A program made the position numbers and the translations under genes. Source: Myxococcaceae bacterium JPH2 (lineage in GTDB: Bacteria; Myxococcota; Myxococcia; Myxococcales; Myxococcaceae). From it: a DNA stretch of 64,000 bases. A model generated the notes under the pieces. That model saw only the letters and a list, made by a program, of their open reading frames with translations. It did no database searches and had not been told where the DNA came from. Location of the stretch: NCBI GenBank assembly GCA_016458225.1, contig JAEMGR010000006.1, positions 124,001 through 188,000 on the forward strand, read 5' to 3'. Below are positions 39,978 through 49,559 of the stretch, piece after piece; position 1 is the stretch's first letter; every line of letters begins with the position of its first letter.

Positions 39978-41873
39978 ATGTCTCCTCTGCTGCGTCGGTT
40001 GTTGCACCCCGTGGTGCTGCTGGCGTTCGGCGTGCTGTCCGCGTTCCACACCTGGCCGTTGGTCGCGAACCTGCGCGGCCACGTCGTGGGAGGGCGCGAG
40101 GACGTCTACATGAACATGTGGCACCTCTGGTGGATGCGCCAGGTGGTGTCCGAGGGGCACAACCCCTTCTTCGCGCCGATGCTGCACTGGCCGCTGGGGG
40201 CCGAGCTGTACTGGCACACGCTCGCGCCGGCGAAGACGCTGTGGGGCGCGGTGCTGCTGCCCTTCGTTCCGGTGGAGACGGCGTACAACCTGGTGCTGTT
40301 CGGCTCGTTCGTGCTGACGGGCTACACGACGTGGTTGCTCGTGCGCTACCTGCTGGAGCGCGCGGGCCACGGGCCGTGGGTGTCCGCGGCGGCGGCGCTC
40401 GTGGGGGCGTGCGTCTTCGACTTCTCGCGCTACCACCTGAGCCACGCGATGGCGCACCTGAACCTGGTGGCGCTGGAGGGCATCCCCCTCTACCTGTACT
40501 TCTTCTTCCGCTGGTTGGATGAGGGCCGCCGGCGGTGGCTGGTGGGGCTGGCGCTGACGGCGCTGTACGTCCTGCTGTGCGACTACTACTACCTGCTCTA
40601 CAGCGCGCTGTTCTCGTTCCTCTGGGTGGTGGCCGAGCGCTGGCGGCGCGGGCCGCTGTTGTCGCTGGAGTCGTGGAGGGATCCGCTCGTGCGGCGCGCG
40701 CTGTGGGCGGGGCTCGCGGCGGGGCTCGCGTGCGTGCCACCCGTGGTGCCGCTGCTGCTGCATGCCTTCCCCGCGCCGCTGCAAATCCATCACGGCGACT
40801 CCGACTACTACACGGACCTGTACGCGTTCTTCGTTCCGGATTCGCTGTCCGCGTGGCTGCCGGATCTCCCGGCGGCCCTGCGCGATTTCTCGATGGGAAT
40901 CGTGCGCGCGAAGATGGCGAGCAACCGCGAGGAGGCCGGGACGTTCCTCGGCTGGGTGACGCCGCTGTTGGCGGTGTTCGCGCTCTGGCGAGGCGTGCCA
41001 GACGGTCGCCGCTGGGCGGGGATGGGCCTGGGGTTCGCGGCGCTGTCCATGGGCACCGTGCTCAACATTGGCGGCGAGGACCACCTGTCGCCCGTGGTGC
41101 TGCTCATCATGCTCACGGGGTTGGTGGCGCTCCTGCCCGCGTGGCGCGAGCGGGTGTGGCGCCGGGACGTGTTGGTGGTGCTGGGATTGGCCACCGCGCT
41201 GTCTGTCGCCACGCCGCTCACCGCGTTCGGGCAGCCGCTGCGGGTGGCGATTCCGATGCCCTACGTGGTCTTCAAGCACGTGGTGCCGTTGTTCTCGCGA
41301 GGCGGCATGCCGGTGCGCTTCGAGTTGCTCACCACGCTGTCGCTGGCGGTGCTCGCGTCCTTCGCGGCCGTCTATCTGGGCGAGTGGGTGGGACGGCGCT
41401 CGGGACAGGCTGCTCCGGGAGCCCTGGCCGCGCTGGCGCTCGTCGCCGTGCCGAGCCTGGAGTACCGCGGCCAGCCGCTGCCCATGCCGCCGCTGCCGAA
41501 CCTGCCGCCGGTCTTCCAGCAGATTCACGATGACCCCATGCCCTCCGCGGTCTTCACCGACCACGTGGTGGGCCAATGGGAGCAGATCTTCCATGGCAAG
41601 CCGGTGTCCTTCGCGCGGCTGTCGCGGTTGCCGGTGCGCGAGGCGGCCATGTTGAACCAGCGCCTCTTCCAGGCGCTCGAGGGGCTCAACGGCGCCTTCG
41701 GACCCGTCTCCGACGAGGAGCGCGCGCAGATGCGTGCGTACCTCCAGGAGAACCACTTCCACTGGTACGTCTCGCACTACTTCCACCCGGTGCGGCACCG
41801 CTTCGTGGTGGAGGAGCTGGGTGGCCAGCTGGTCCACAGCGACGGCTACGTCACCGTGTACCGCTTCCCGTGA
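39978..41873 (+). CDS. Polytopic membrane protein, GT-C/YfhO-like
   Basis: A 631-residue inner-membrane protein with roughly ten to twelve hydrophobic helices in its first 480 residues, then a soluble C-terminal domain of about 150 residues. The first loop has GGREDVYMNMWHLWWMRQV, with acidic residues right after the first helix as in GT-C glycosyltransferases that use polyprenyl-phosphate sugars. A later loop has HHGDSDYYTDLYAFF. Its place beside a methyltransferase and glycosyltransferases favours a role in glycan modification. No family name is certain. Confidence 0.7.
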   Translation: MSPLLRRLLHPVVLLAFGVLSAFHTWPLVANLRGHVVGGREDVYMNMWHLWWMRQVVSEGHNPFFAPMLHWPLGAELYWHTLAPAKTLWGAVLLPFVPVETAYNLVLFGSFVLTGYTTWLLVRYLLERAGHGPWVSAAAALVGACVFDFSRYHLSHAMAHLNLVALEGIPLYLYFFFRWLDEGRRRWLVGLALTALYVLLCDYYYLLYSALFSFLWVVAERWRRGPLLSLESWRDPLVRRALWAGLAAGLACVPPVVPLLLHAFPAPLQIHHGDSDYYTDLYAFFVPDSLSAWLPDLPAALRDFSMGIVRAKMASNREEAGTFLGWVTPLLAVFALWRGVPDGRRWAGMGLGFAALSMGTVLNIGGEDHLSPVVLLIMLTGLVALLPAWRERVWRRDVLVVLGLATALSVATPLTAFGQPLRVAIPMPYVVFKHVVPLFSRGGMPVRFELLTTLSLAVLASFAAVYLGEWVGRRSGQAAPGALAALALVAVPSLEYRGQPLPMPPLPNLPPVFQQIHDDPMPSAVFTDHVVGQWEQIFHGKPVSFARLSRLPVREAAMLNQRLFQALEGLNGAFGPVSDEERAQMRAYLQENHFHWYVSHYFHPVRHRFVVEELGGQLVHSDGYVTVYRFP

Positions 41874-42078
41874 GCGAAGGGGCGCGCGCTTCGTCGCGCC
41901 ACACGGGGCGATGAGCCGCGTCGCGCGAGGCGGGGCTCTGGATGGGTCCACCCGCGTCCTCCTCGGCGATGCGCTCCTTCGTGCGGGCCCCACGCCGTGG
42001 GACTGGAGGCGGCGTGGGGGGACTCGTGTGGAGGGGCCTGGAGCGAGGTGCGGAGCGCTGCACCTCGATGAGGGGCTG

Positions 42079-42765
42079 TCACGTTTGCTTGGGGCGGCGC
42101 GAGCGCTTGGCGCTGCCGCGTGCTCGAACCTGGCGCTCGTCGGTGCGCTTCGCCGGCTCGTTCGCGGGAGGGCGGTGGGTCGGGCTGTGTCCGCTCGGGC
42201 CCGAGGTCGTGAGCGCGGCGGATTCGGGAGGGTGCGCGGGGGCGGACGTGCGCGCGGTCTCGGGGGCGCGAGGGTGTGAGCCCGTGCGCGAAGGACTCGC
42301 GGGCGCGCGGACCTCTGACTCGGGTGCGCGCGAAGGCGCGGTCATCCGCGAGGTGCCCGCGGGCGGATGCATGGCGGCTTGTGCTCGCAGCTCCTCGACC
42401 TCGCGGCGCAGGCGGATGACCTCCGCGGAGAGCTGCGCGTAGGAGTCGCGCACGACGCCGTTGAAGACGCGCTGACGGCCGAACGCCTCGTTGATGAACA
42501 CCTGGCACGAGGTGCGGAAGGCCCACTTGGCCACGAGCACGACCTGACCGACGCCACCGCGGTGCGTGTGCAGGGGCAGCGGGCGCGTGGCGTCCGCGTT
42601 CTCCTCCAGCGAGTGCAGGTTGAACGACAGCGGATCCACGGGCGGCTCCACGCCCTCCACGGGCACCGCCACCGATTCGGAGGTGGGGAGGCCGCGCGTG
42701 CGCAGTCGCTCCTCGATGCGGGCAATCAGCTCGCGCGCGGGAATGTCTCGTCCCAGCAGCTTCAT
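42079..42765 (-). CDS. Coiled-coil protein coupled to the glycosyltransferase gene
   Basis: A 228-residue protein. Residues 45-130 hold a pattern recurring in polysaccharide loci: FNLHSLEENADATRPLPL, then THRGGVGQVVLVAKWAFRT, then NEAFGRQRVFNGVVRDSY and a short coiled coil LRREVEELRAQ. That pattern is usually found at the N-terminus of sugar methyltransferases or glycosyltransferases. Here it stands alone and is followed by a low-complexity Pro/Ala/Ser/Arg tail ending in KRSRRPKQT. Its ATG overlaps the stop of the tandem glycosyltransferase (ATGA). It may be a scaffold or partner for that enzyme. Confidence 0.65.
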   Translation of the reverse strand: MKLLGRDIPARELIARIEERLRTRGLPTSESVAVPVEGVEPPVDPLSFNLHSLEENADATRPLPLHTHRGGVGQVVLVAKWAFRTSCQVFINEAFGRQRVFNGVVRDSYAQLSAEVIRLRREVEELRAQAAMHPPAGTSRMTAPSRAPESEVRAPASPSRTGSHPRAPETARTSAPAHPPESAALTTSGPSGHSPTHRPPANEPAKRTDERQVRARGSAKRSRRPKQT

Positions 42766-45002
42766 CGGTGCTTCTCCTCGAGGATGCGATTCATCTCTTC
42801 CCGATACGCCGCCACCACCTGCGGCCACCCATGTCGCTTCGCGTACGTGCGCCCCTTCTTGCTCATGGGCCCACGCTCGCTGCCGACCTCTCGAAGCCCC
42901 TCGATGAACGACGCGAGGTCCATGTACGCCCGCCCCGCGCCGCTGCGCTCGACCTGGCCCACCAACACATCCGAGCGCCCATTCACCAGCACGGGCGTGC
43001 CCTGACCGAAGGCCTCCAGCGTGAGCAGCGAGAGGCTCTCGTACCGCGACGGCACCACCACCGCGAGCGCGCCCGCGAGCGCATCGTGCTTGTCCTGCTC
43101 GTCGATGCGGCCCAGGTGGCGCACGCCCTCGCCCGACAGCTCCATGTTCGCCTCGCCCGCCAGCACGAGGTCCGGCGCATCCGCGTACCGTGCCCGCAGG
43201 GTGCGGTAGTACGAGAGCAGCTCGGGGATGCCCTTTCCCGGCTCCAGCCGTCCCACGTAGAGCAGGTACTCGCGATGCACGCCGTGCTTCTCGCGGAAGC
43301 GGGCGCTGTCGGACGGAGGCGCGTCCACGCCCACGCCCACCACGCGCGCGCGTGCGTGCCCGGGATAGAAGCGCTCGATGAGGGAGATCTCCTCGGGCGT
43401 GTTGCACATGAGCACCCGGGGGCGCTCGAACGTGTCCGAGTATGCGCCGAAGCGCAGCGGCGGCTCGTCATGCGCGGTGGGGACGAGCATGGCGCGGTCC
43501 GCGACCAGCGGCAGGCCCCACGCCGTCGGCGCGTAGAGGTACGTGAAGAAGAGGTAGCCGTCGTAGGCCCCGCGCGAGTGCGCCAGGTGGCTCAATAGCC
43601 CCGGACACAGCGGGCCTTGCTCGGCGACCCATTGCTCCTCGCGCAGCCGCTCGTTGTGCCGGTCGAACACCTGCCGCGACAGGTGGTTGAACGGGCGGAT
43701 GTGCCGCACGCGCGTCACGGGGAAGCGCAGGACCTTGATGCGGTCCACGCGGTCCGGCCCGGGCGCGAAGACGTTCTCCCAGGTGAGGTGGTTCTTCGCG
43801 CACGTGGTGAGGACCGTGACGTCCCAGTGCGCGGAGAGGTGCTCGGCCACCTGCGCGGCGTGGCGCTCGGCGCCTCCTGTCACCTCGCCGTAGCGCTGCA
43901 CCACCACCGCCACGCGCGGGCGACGGACCGGGGCACGGGGGCGGGCCCGGCGGGCGGGCGCGGTCGGATCCGCCAGGGCTTGCGCCAGCGCTTGTTGCGC
44001 GGACTCGGCGGAGAAGTGCCGCAGCCTCCGCGCCTGTCCGGCGAGCACGGCGTCGCGCAGGGCCAGGTCCTCGCTCAGGTCCAGCACCAGCTCGGCGAGG
44101 AACGCGAAGCGCTTCTGGTCGAAGGTGATGCCCGCGCCGCCCATCGTCTCGGGCACGGCCGCGGCGCCGTAGGCGAGCACGGGCACCTCGGCGGCCATCG
44201 CCTCCAGCAGCGGCACGCCAAAGCCCTCGTGCTCGCTCATGGAGACGAAGACGGACGCGGAGCGGTAGGCCGCCACCAGCTCGGGATGCGACAGGCGCCC
44301 GAGGAAGTGCACCCCCGTGAGGCCTCGGGCCTCGCGCTGGAGCGACTTGAAGTAGCGGCTGCCGGGCTCGTAGCCGCCCACCATCAGCAGTCGCGCGCGG
44401 GGCCGCAGGCGCAGCAGCTCGCGGTGCAGCGCGATGAGGTCCTCGAAGCGCTTGTGCGGCGCCACGCGGCTGACGGACAGCATCACCGGGCCGGCTCCCG
44501 CCAACTGGCCCGTCATGCGCGGATCCGCGCAGGTGGTGGAGAAGCGCTGGGGCTCGATGAAGAGCGGGACGGTGTGGACGTTGCGGTAGCCGGCGGCGCG
44601 CAGCTCGGCGGCGTTGTAGTCGGAGACGCCGAGCGCCACGTCCACGAAGGGCGCCATGGCGGCCAGCTGGGCGCGGCCCGCGCGCAGGGCATTCGCCAGG
44701 GGCGTTCCGCCGTAGAAGCGCTCGGGGCTGATGTTGTGGAAGACGAGCCCGCGCCTGCACGGCAGGTGCATCAGCCGTCCACTCAGCGCGGAGGCGATGC
44801 CGTGGTGGTAGAGCACGAGGTCGTCCGCCTGGGGACGCAGGTCGGAGGCAGGGCGCGCGAGGCCCTCCAGCCCGGAGCCCACCTCATCGGCGTACAGCTC
44901 GCCGAAGTGGCCCAGCCGGCGGAGCAGCAGCTGAAGGTGCAACGCGGCCTGTCCGGTGGCGTCGCCGGGGACGAAGCTCGGTATCAACTGGTGGACTGCC
45001 AT
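42762..45002 (-). CDS. Tandem-domain GT4 glycosyltransferase
   Basis: A 746-residue protein with two GT-B fold, family 4 glycosyltransferase domains. The first (about 1-395) has SVSRVAPHKRFEDLI and the EX7E motif EGFGVPLLEAMA near 257. The second (about 405-746) begins RVAVVVQRYGEVTGGAERHA, with YVGRLEPGKGIPELL and RYESLSLLTLEAFG near 652. Both domains keep the donor-binding motifs, so it could add two sugars in succession. The start at 45002 gives the normal N-terminus. It is divergent from the next GT4 gene with only 42 bases between start codons. Confidence 0.88.
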   Translation of the reverse strand: MAVHQLIPSFVPGDATGQAALHLQLLLRRLGHFGELYADEVGSGLEGLARPASDLRPQADDLVLYHHGIASALSGRLMHLPCRRGLVFHNISPERFYGGTPLANALRAGRAQLAAMAPFVDVALGVSDYNAAELRAAGYRNVHTVPLFIEPQRFSTTCADPRMTGQLAGAGPVMLSVSRVAPHKRFEDLIALHRELLRLRPRARLLMVGGYEPGSRYFKSLQREARGLTGVHFLGRLSHPELVAAYRSASVFVSMSEHEGFGVPLLEAMAAEVPVLAYGAAAVPETMGGAGITFDQKRFAFLAELVLDLSEDLALRDAVLAGQARRLRHFSAESAQQALAQALADPTAPARRARPRAPVRRPRVAVVVQRYGEVTGGAERHAAQVAEHLSAHWDVTVLTTCAKNHLTWENVFAPGPDRVDRIKVLRFPVTRVRHIRPFNHLSRQVFDRHNERLREEQWVAEQGPLCPGLLSHLAHSRGAYDGYLFFTYLYAPTAWGLPLVADRAMLVPTAHDEPPLRFGAYSDTFERPRVLMCNTPEEISLIERFYPGHARARVVGVGVDAPPSDSARFREKHGVHREYLLYVGRLEPGKGIPELLSYYRTLRARYADAPDLVLAGEANMELSGEGVRHLGRIDEQDKHDALAGALAVVVPSRYESLSLLTLEAFGQGTPVLVNGRSDVLVGQVERSGAGRAYMDLASFIEGLREVGSERGPMSKKGRTYAKRHGWPQVVAAYREEMNRILEEKHR

Positions 45003-45044
45003 GTCCGCCCTGCCTATCACACGCCCGTGGTATGAGGCGGCTCC

Positions 45045-46142
45045 GTGTCCACCACCGGACCCATCGCCCTCGACGCCACCCTCTGGGACGAGCCCACGAC
45101 AGGCATCGGCCTGTACACGCGTTGTCTGGGCGAAGCGCTGCAATCCCTGGGCGTCCGCGTGGAGCGATTGGGGGCGAGGACGAGCGGGGAGGCGCCCCGG
45201 GGCGCGCAGGGCCGCACCGCGTGGACGCTGGCCCGGCTGCCTCAGGTGCTCCAGCGCACCGCGCCGCCGCTGTTCCATGCCCTAGGCAACTTCAATCTTC
45301 CGCTGACACGCGTTGCGGGCACGGCCTATGTCGTCACCGTGCATGATCTGATCCCGCTCCAGATGCCAGAGACGGTGTCGAAGGCGTTCCGGTGGCAGTT
45401 CCGCCTGTGGCTCGGCCGCAGCCTCACACTGGCGGACCGGGTCCTGTGCGTGAGCGAGCGGACCCGCAAGGACCTGGTCGCACGCTACCCGGAGGCCGAG
45501 GCCAAGGCCGTGGTGGTGCACAACGGCGTGGACCACGTGGTGGCGCCCCAGCTGGACCCCACCAGCGAGGACTTCCTCCGAGCGCTCGCGCTGCCCAGGG
45601 ACTTCGTGCTGTACGCGGGCTCGCTCGATGTCCGCAAGAACGTGGAGCTGGTGCTGGATGCGCTGGAGCGGCTGCAAGCGCGCGGTCGCGCTGTCCCGCT
45701 CGTGCTCGCGGGGCAGAGCTGGTTCGGCTCGGGCCGGGTGGAGTCGCGCATCGCTCGGATGCGCGCGGAGGGGCTGGACGTGCGCGCGCTCGGCTACCAA
45801 TCCGACGCCGTGTTCTATGAGCTGATGCGCCGCGCCGCGGTGTTCGTCTTCCCGTCTCGCTACGAGGGCTTCGGCCTGCCTCCGCTGGAGGCCATGCACC
45901 TGGGCACGCCCACCATCGTGTCCAACGCGGGGGCGCTTCCGGAGGTCTGCGGCGACGCGGCCCTCGCGGTGCGGCCCGATGACGCCGAGGGACTGGCCCT
46001 GGCCCTCACGCGGCTCCTCGATTCTCCCGAGGAGCGGGCCGCGCTGGCAGAGAAGGGGCGCCAGCACGCGGCCCGCTACACGTGGCGACGCAACGCCGAG
46101 CAGACGCTGGCGTTGTACGACTCCGTGCTCAGCGGACGGTGA
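45045..46142 (+). CDS. GT4 glycosyltransferase
   Basis: A 365-residue retaining glycosyltransferase of the mannosyl/rhamnosyl type. GIGLYTRCLGEALQ at the N-terminus, HDLIPLQMPE, LYAGSLDVRKNVELVLDAL and EGFGLPPLEAMHLGTP near residue 274 are typical of GT4 proteins such as WbaZ-like mannosyltransferases. The GTG start has GAGG about seven bases upstream. Nearby gmd and rmd suggest GDP-D-rhamnose as donor, an inference from context. Its end overlaps the convergent NADAR gene by 14 bases. Confidence 0.88.
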   Translation: MSTTGPIALDATLWDEPTTGIGLYTRCLGEALQSLGVRVERLGARTSGEAPRGAQGRTAWTLARLPQVLQRTAPPLFHALGNFNLPLTRVAGTAYVVTVHDLIPLQMPETVSKAFRWQFRLWLGRSLTLADRVLCVSERTRKDLVARYPEAEAKAVVVHNGVDHVVAPQLDPTSEDFLRALALPRDFVLYAGSLDVRKNVELVLDALERLQARGRAVPLVLAGQSWFGSGRVESRIARMRAEGLDVRALGYQSDAVFYELMRRAAVFVFPSRYEGFGLPPLEAMHLGTPTIVSNAGALPEVCGDAALAVRPDDAEGLALALTRLLDSPEERAALAEKGRQHAARYTWRRNAEQTLALYDSVLSGR

Positions 46143-46632
46143 AGCCTTCCGCGAGCAGGTCATCGCGCAGCTGCGTGAGGACCTTGCCCAGGAGGTTCAG
46201 CCCTCGCCAACGAGAAGGATCCTGGATGCGGGGATCCTCCTCGCTCAAGCCCACGCCCCAGATGCGATCCAGCGGACTGGCCTCGACAAGCTCCGTCCCT
46301 GCGGTCTTCAGGAGGGTCGCCAACAGCGTGGGGTCCTGCGTGAACTTCGCGCGGTTGCCCTCGTAGACGATTCGCTCGCGCTCCTGCTCCCAGCGCGCGG
46401 CGTCGAACCCGCGCACCTTGCGACCGAGCGCCTTGTGTCGCTTGGGAGAGCCGCTCGCCAGGATGGCGGCCTCGTGCTCCGCGTCACCAAAGAGCCGCGC
46501 CTTGCCCGCCATCATGTACTGCTCCGCGCAGCCGTACGTCTTGCCCTCCACCACGAACCGCGAGGGATGCCACTGAGAGAACGGCGAGCCCTCTCGCCAG
46601 AAGAACGTGAACTTGCGTGCCTTGCCGCCCAT
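46129..46632 (-). CDS. NADAR-domain protein (YbiA-like)
   Basis: A 167-residue protein of the NADAR family, built as one domain. FFWREGSPFSQWHPS, CAEQYMMAGKARLFGD, GRKVRGFDAARW, IWGVGLSEEDP and GLNLLGKVL are the family motifs. YbiA-type members are N-glycosidases acting on riboflavin intermediates. Other members remove ADP-ribose from nucleic acids opposite DarT-like toxins. No DarT homologue is seen next to it, so the housekeeping reading is favoured. The ATG at 46632 has GGAG nine bases upstream. Confidence 0.85.
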   Translation of the reverse strand: MGGKARKFTFFWREGSPFSQWHPSRFVVEGKTYGCAEQYMMAGKARLFGDAEHEAAILASGSPKRHKALGRKVRGFDAARWEQERERIVYEGNRAKFTQDPTLLATLLKTAGTELVEASPLDRIWGVGLSEEDPRIQDPSRWRGLNLLGKVLTQLRDDLLAEGFTVR

Positions 46633-46745
46633 GGAGCGCTCCGTGGTTGGTGTGATTTTTACACGAACGTGCGGGCGACGCGAGACCTGACGCGAAGGCT
46701 CGCGTTGGGGGCGGGCGAGCGGGCTAGATTGCGGCCCGGACTCGC

Positions 46746-47474
46746 ATGCGCCTCGAGGATGCCCAAGCCCGGTTGGACCGCTGCTTCGCGGGAATGGCGG
46801 AGGGCGCGCCACGGCTGCACGAGCCCTCGGACTCGCGCTTCGCCCTGCGGCCGAGCGCCGTGTGGCTGGAGTATCGCTGGTACGTGCAGGGCGCGGGGCT
46901 GGCCGAGGTCTTCCTCAAGTGGGGACGACGGCAGCCCATGGCCGAGGCGGAAGCGTCGGTGCTGCGCGTGCACATGCTGGGCAACTCGCCCGAGCTGGCC
47001 GCATGCGCGCGAGGCGTGCTGGAGGGCGGCGTTCCCGCGCCTGAAGACGTGTTGGATGTGTTCGGAGACGACGGCGTGCGCCGCGAGCACGTGCTGTTCG
47101 GCCGCACGCGGGTGACGGTGGAGTCGTGGACCGCTCCTGGGCCTCGCGGCCTGCTGGAGGAGGCGCGCTTCCACGCGCTGGCGGCGATGGTGAGCGGAGC
47201 GGACTCCTCACCGGAGGAGCGACACGAAGCCGTGCAGCGGCTGACGGCGGGCGAGCGCAGCGCGCGGGTGGTGGACGTGCTGCTGGAGGTGTTGGAGCGC
47301 GTCCCGTCGTTGATGGCGCTGCGGGTGTTGTCGGAGTGGGGCGAGGTCCGCTCCCGTCCCGCCCTCCAGCGCGCGCTGGAGGCGGTGCATCCAGACAATC
47401 CCGCCGACCTCTGGGCCCTCACCGCGCTCGACCGTCGCTTGGAGGCCTGGGCGCGCGCCGCGCCGGGAGCGTGA
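46746..47474 (+). CDS. Unknown protein with HEAT-like C-terminus
   Basis: A 242-residue soluble protein with no family I recognise. The N-terminal half is mixed alpha/beta with AVWLEYRWYVQGAGLAEVFL and VLFGRTRVTVESWTAP. The C-terminal half is helical with repeated leucine-rich helices (VVDVLLEVLERVPSLMALRV), like HEAT or TPR hairpins. It has no signal or membrane segment. It is divergent from the NADAR gene (113 bases apart) and convergent with rmd. Codon use matches the neighbours, so it is a native gene. Confidence 0.6.
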   Translation: MRLEDAQARLDRCFAGMAEGAPRLHEPSDSRFALRPSAVWLEYRWYVQGAGLAEVFLKWGRRQPMAEAEASVLRVHMLGNSPELAACARGVLEGGVPAPEDVLDVFGDDGVRREHVLFGRTRVTVESWTAPGPRGLLEEARFHALAAMVSGADSSPEERHEAVQRLTAGERSARVVDVLLEVLERVPSLMALRVLSEWGEVRSRPALQRALEAVHPDNPADLWALTALDRRLEAWARAAPGA

Positions 47475-47498
47475 AGCCCCCAGCGCGAGATGCCTCAC

Positions 47499-48434
47499 TC
47501 AGCCCAGCTGCGCGACGCGCGGAACCTTGGGCCCGAGCACGTCGCGGAGCGCATCCGCCACGGTGTGCGTGGGACGCCAACCCAGCGCGCGCAGCTTGTC
47601 CGGCGCACCCACCAGGCTCGGGATGTCCGAGGGGCGCAGCCGCGCGGGATCCAACTCGATGCGCGCGTCGACACCCGCGAGCACGAGCATCTCCTCGAGC
47701 AGGCTCCGGATGGTGCGGCCCTCGCCCGAGCAGATGTTGTACGACTGGCCCGGCACGCCGCTCGTGAGCAGCACCCGGTACGCCTCCACCACGTCCTTCA
47801 CGTGGGAGAAGTCGCGGATGGCGTCGAGGTTGCCCGTGCGCAGCACCGGATCCACGGTGCCCAGCGCGATGGCGCGAATCTGCGCCGCGAAGGACGGCAC
47901 CACGAAGGTGGGGTCCTGCCCCGCGCCCAGGTGGTTGAAGGGCCGGGCCTGCACCACCTCCATGCCGTAGCTGCGGTGGAACTGCTCGCCGGCCAGCTCC
48001 GCCGCCGTCTTCGAGGCCGCGTACGGACTCAGGGGCACCTGGGGATGGGCCTCGGTGGCGCGCGTGCCCTCGCGGACGGGGCCATACACCTCGCCCGAGC
48101 CCACCAGCAGCACGCGGGCCTTGGGCGCGCTCTCGCGCAGGGCGGTCAGCAGGTGCACCACGCCCAGCGTGTTCACGGCGAACACGCGGGAGGGGTTCTG
48201 GTGGCTCTTGGCCACCGAGCTGAAGCCCGCCAGATGGATGACGGCCTCGGGCTTCACCTCGGCCACGGCCTCCCGCACCGCGGCCTCGTCCGCCACGTCG
48301 AAGTGGAGGGCCGTGCTGTTGATGCCCTCACCTCGAGGCCCGTGGGCCTCCACCACCTCGTCGCCGGCCGCGCGCAGTGCGCCGCACATGTGCCGCCCGA
48401 CGAAGCCATCCGCTCCGGTGACCAGAATGCGCAT
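47499..48434 (-). CDS. rmd: GDP-6-deoxy-D-mannose reductase (Rmd)
   Basis: A 311-residue short-chain dehydrogenase of the extended type. It reduces GDP-4-keto-6-deoxy-D-mannose, the Gmd product, to GDP-D-rhamnose. TGADGFVGRHM is the NAD(P)-binding motif. VGSGEVYGP with SPYAASKTAAE carries the catalytic Ser/Tyr/Lys set. ARPFNHLGAGQ and NICSGEG fit the Rmd branch better than GDP-fucose synthase. Its ATG directly follows the Gmd TAG with no spacer, so translation is coupled. Confidence 0.9.
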   Translation of the reverse strand: MRILVTGADGFVGRHMCGALRAAGDEVVEAHGPRGEGINSTALHFDVADEAAVREAVAEVKPEAVIHLAGFSSVAKSHQNPSRVFAVNTLGVVHLLTALRESAPKARVLLVGSGEVYGPVREGTRATEAHPQVPLSPYAASKTAAELAGEQFHRSYGMEVVQARPFNHLGAGQDPTFVVPSFAAQIRAIALGTVDPVLRTGNLDAIRDFSHVKDVVEAYRVLLTSGVPGQSYNICSGEGRTIRSLLEEMLVLAGVDARIELDPARLRPSDIPSLVGAPDKLRALGWRPTHTVADALRDVLGPKVPRVAQLG

Positions 48435-49442
<1,008 letters not shown>

Positions 49443-49489
49443 CTACTCGACGCGCTCACAGGTCGCCAACCGTTCCCGGGGCCTGGAAC

Positions 49490-49518
49490 TTGAATGGGTG
49501 CGGGCTCGTGCCTACTAC
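49490..49518 (+). promoter_or_regulatory. Weak candidate promoter of the phytase-like gene
   Basis: TTGAAT (49490-49495) and TACTAC (49513-49518) are 17 bases apart, with a predicted RNA start about 38 bases before the ATG. The -10 is poor, so this is only a suggestion. Confidence 0.25.
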
Positions 49519-49559
49519 GGACTGTCGCGTCCGGGCGTGGTGCCCACTGGGAGACGGTC

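Noticed and set aside
46129-47474. DarT/NADAR toxin-antitoxin pair
   Set aside because: The divergent 242-residue protein shows no ADP-ribosyltransferase motif, so a toxin-antitoxin call is not supported.
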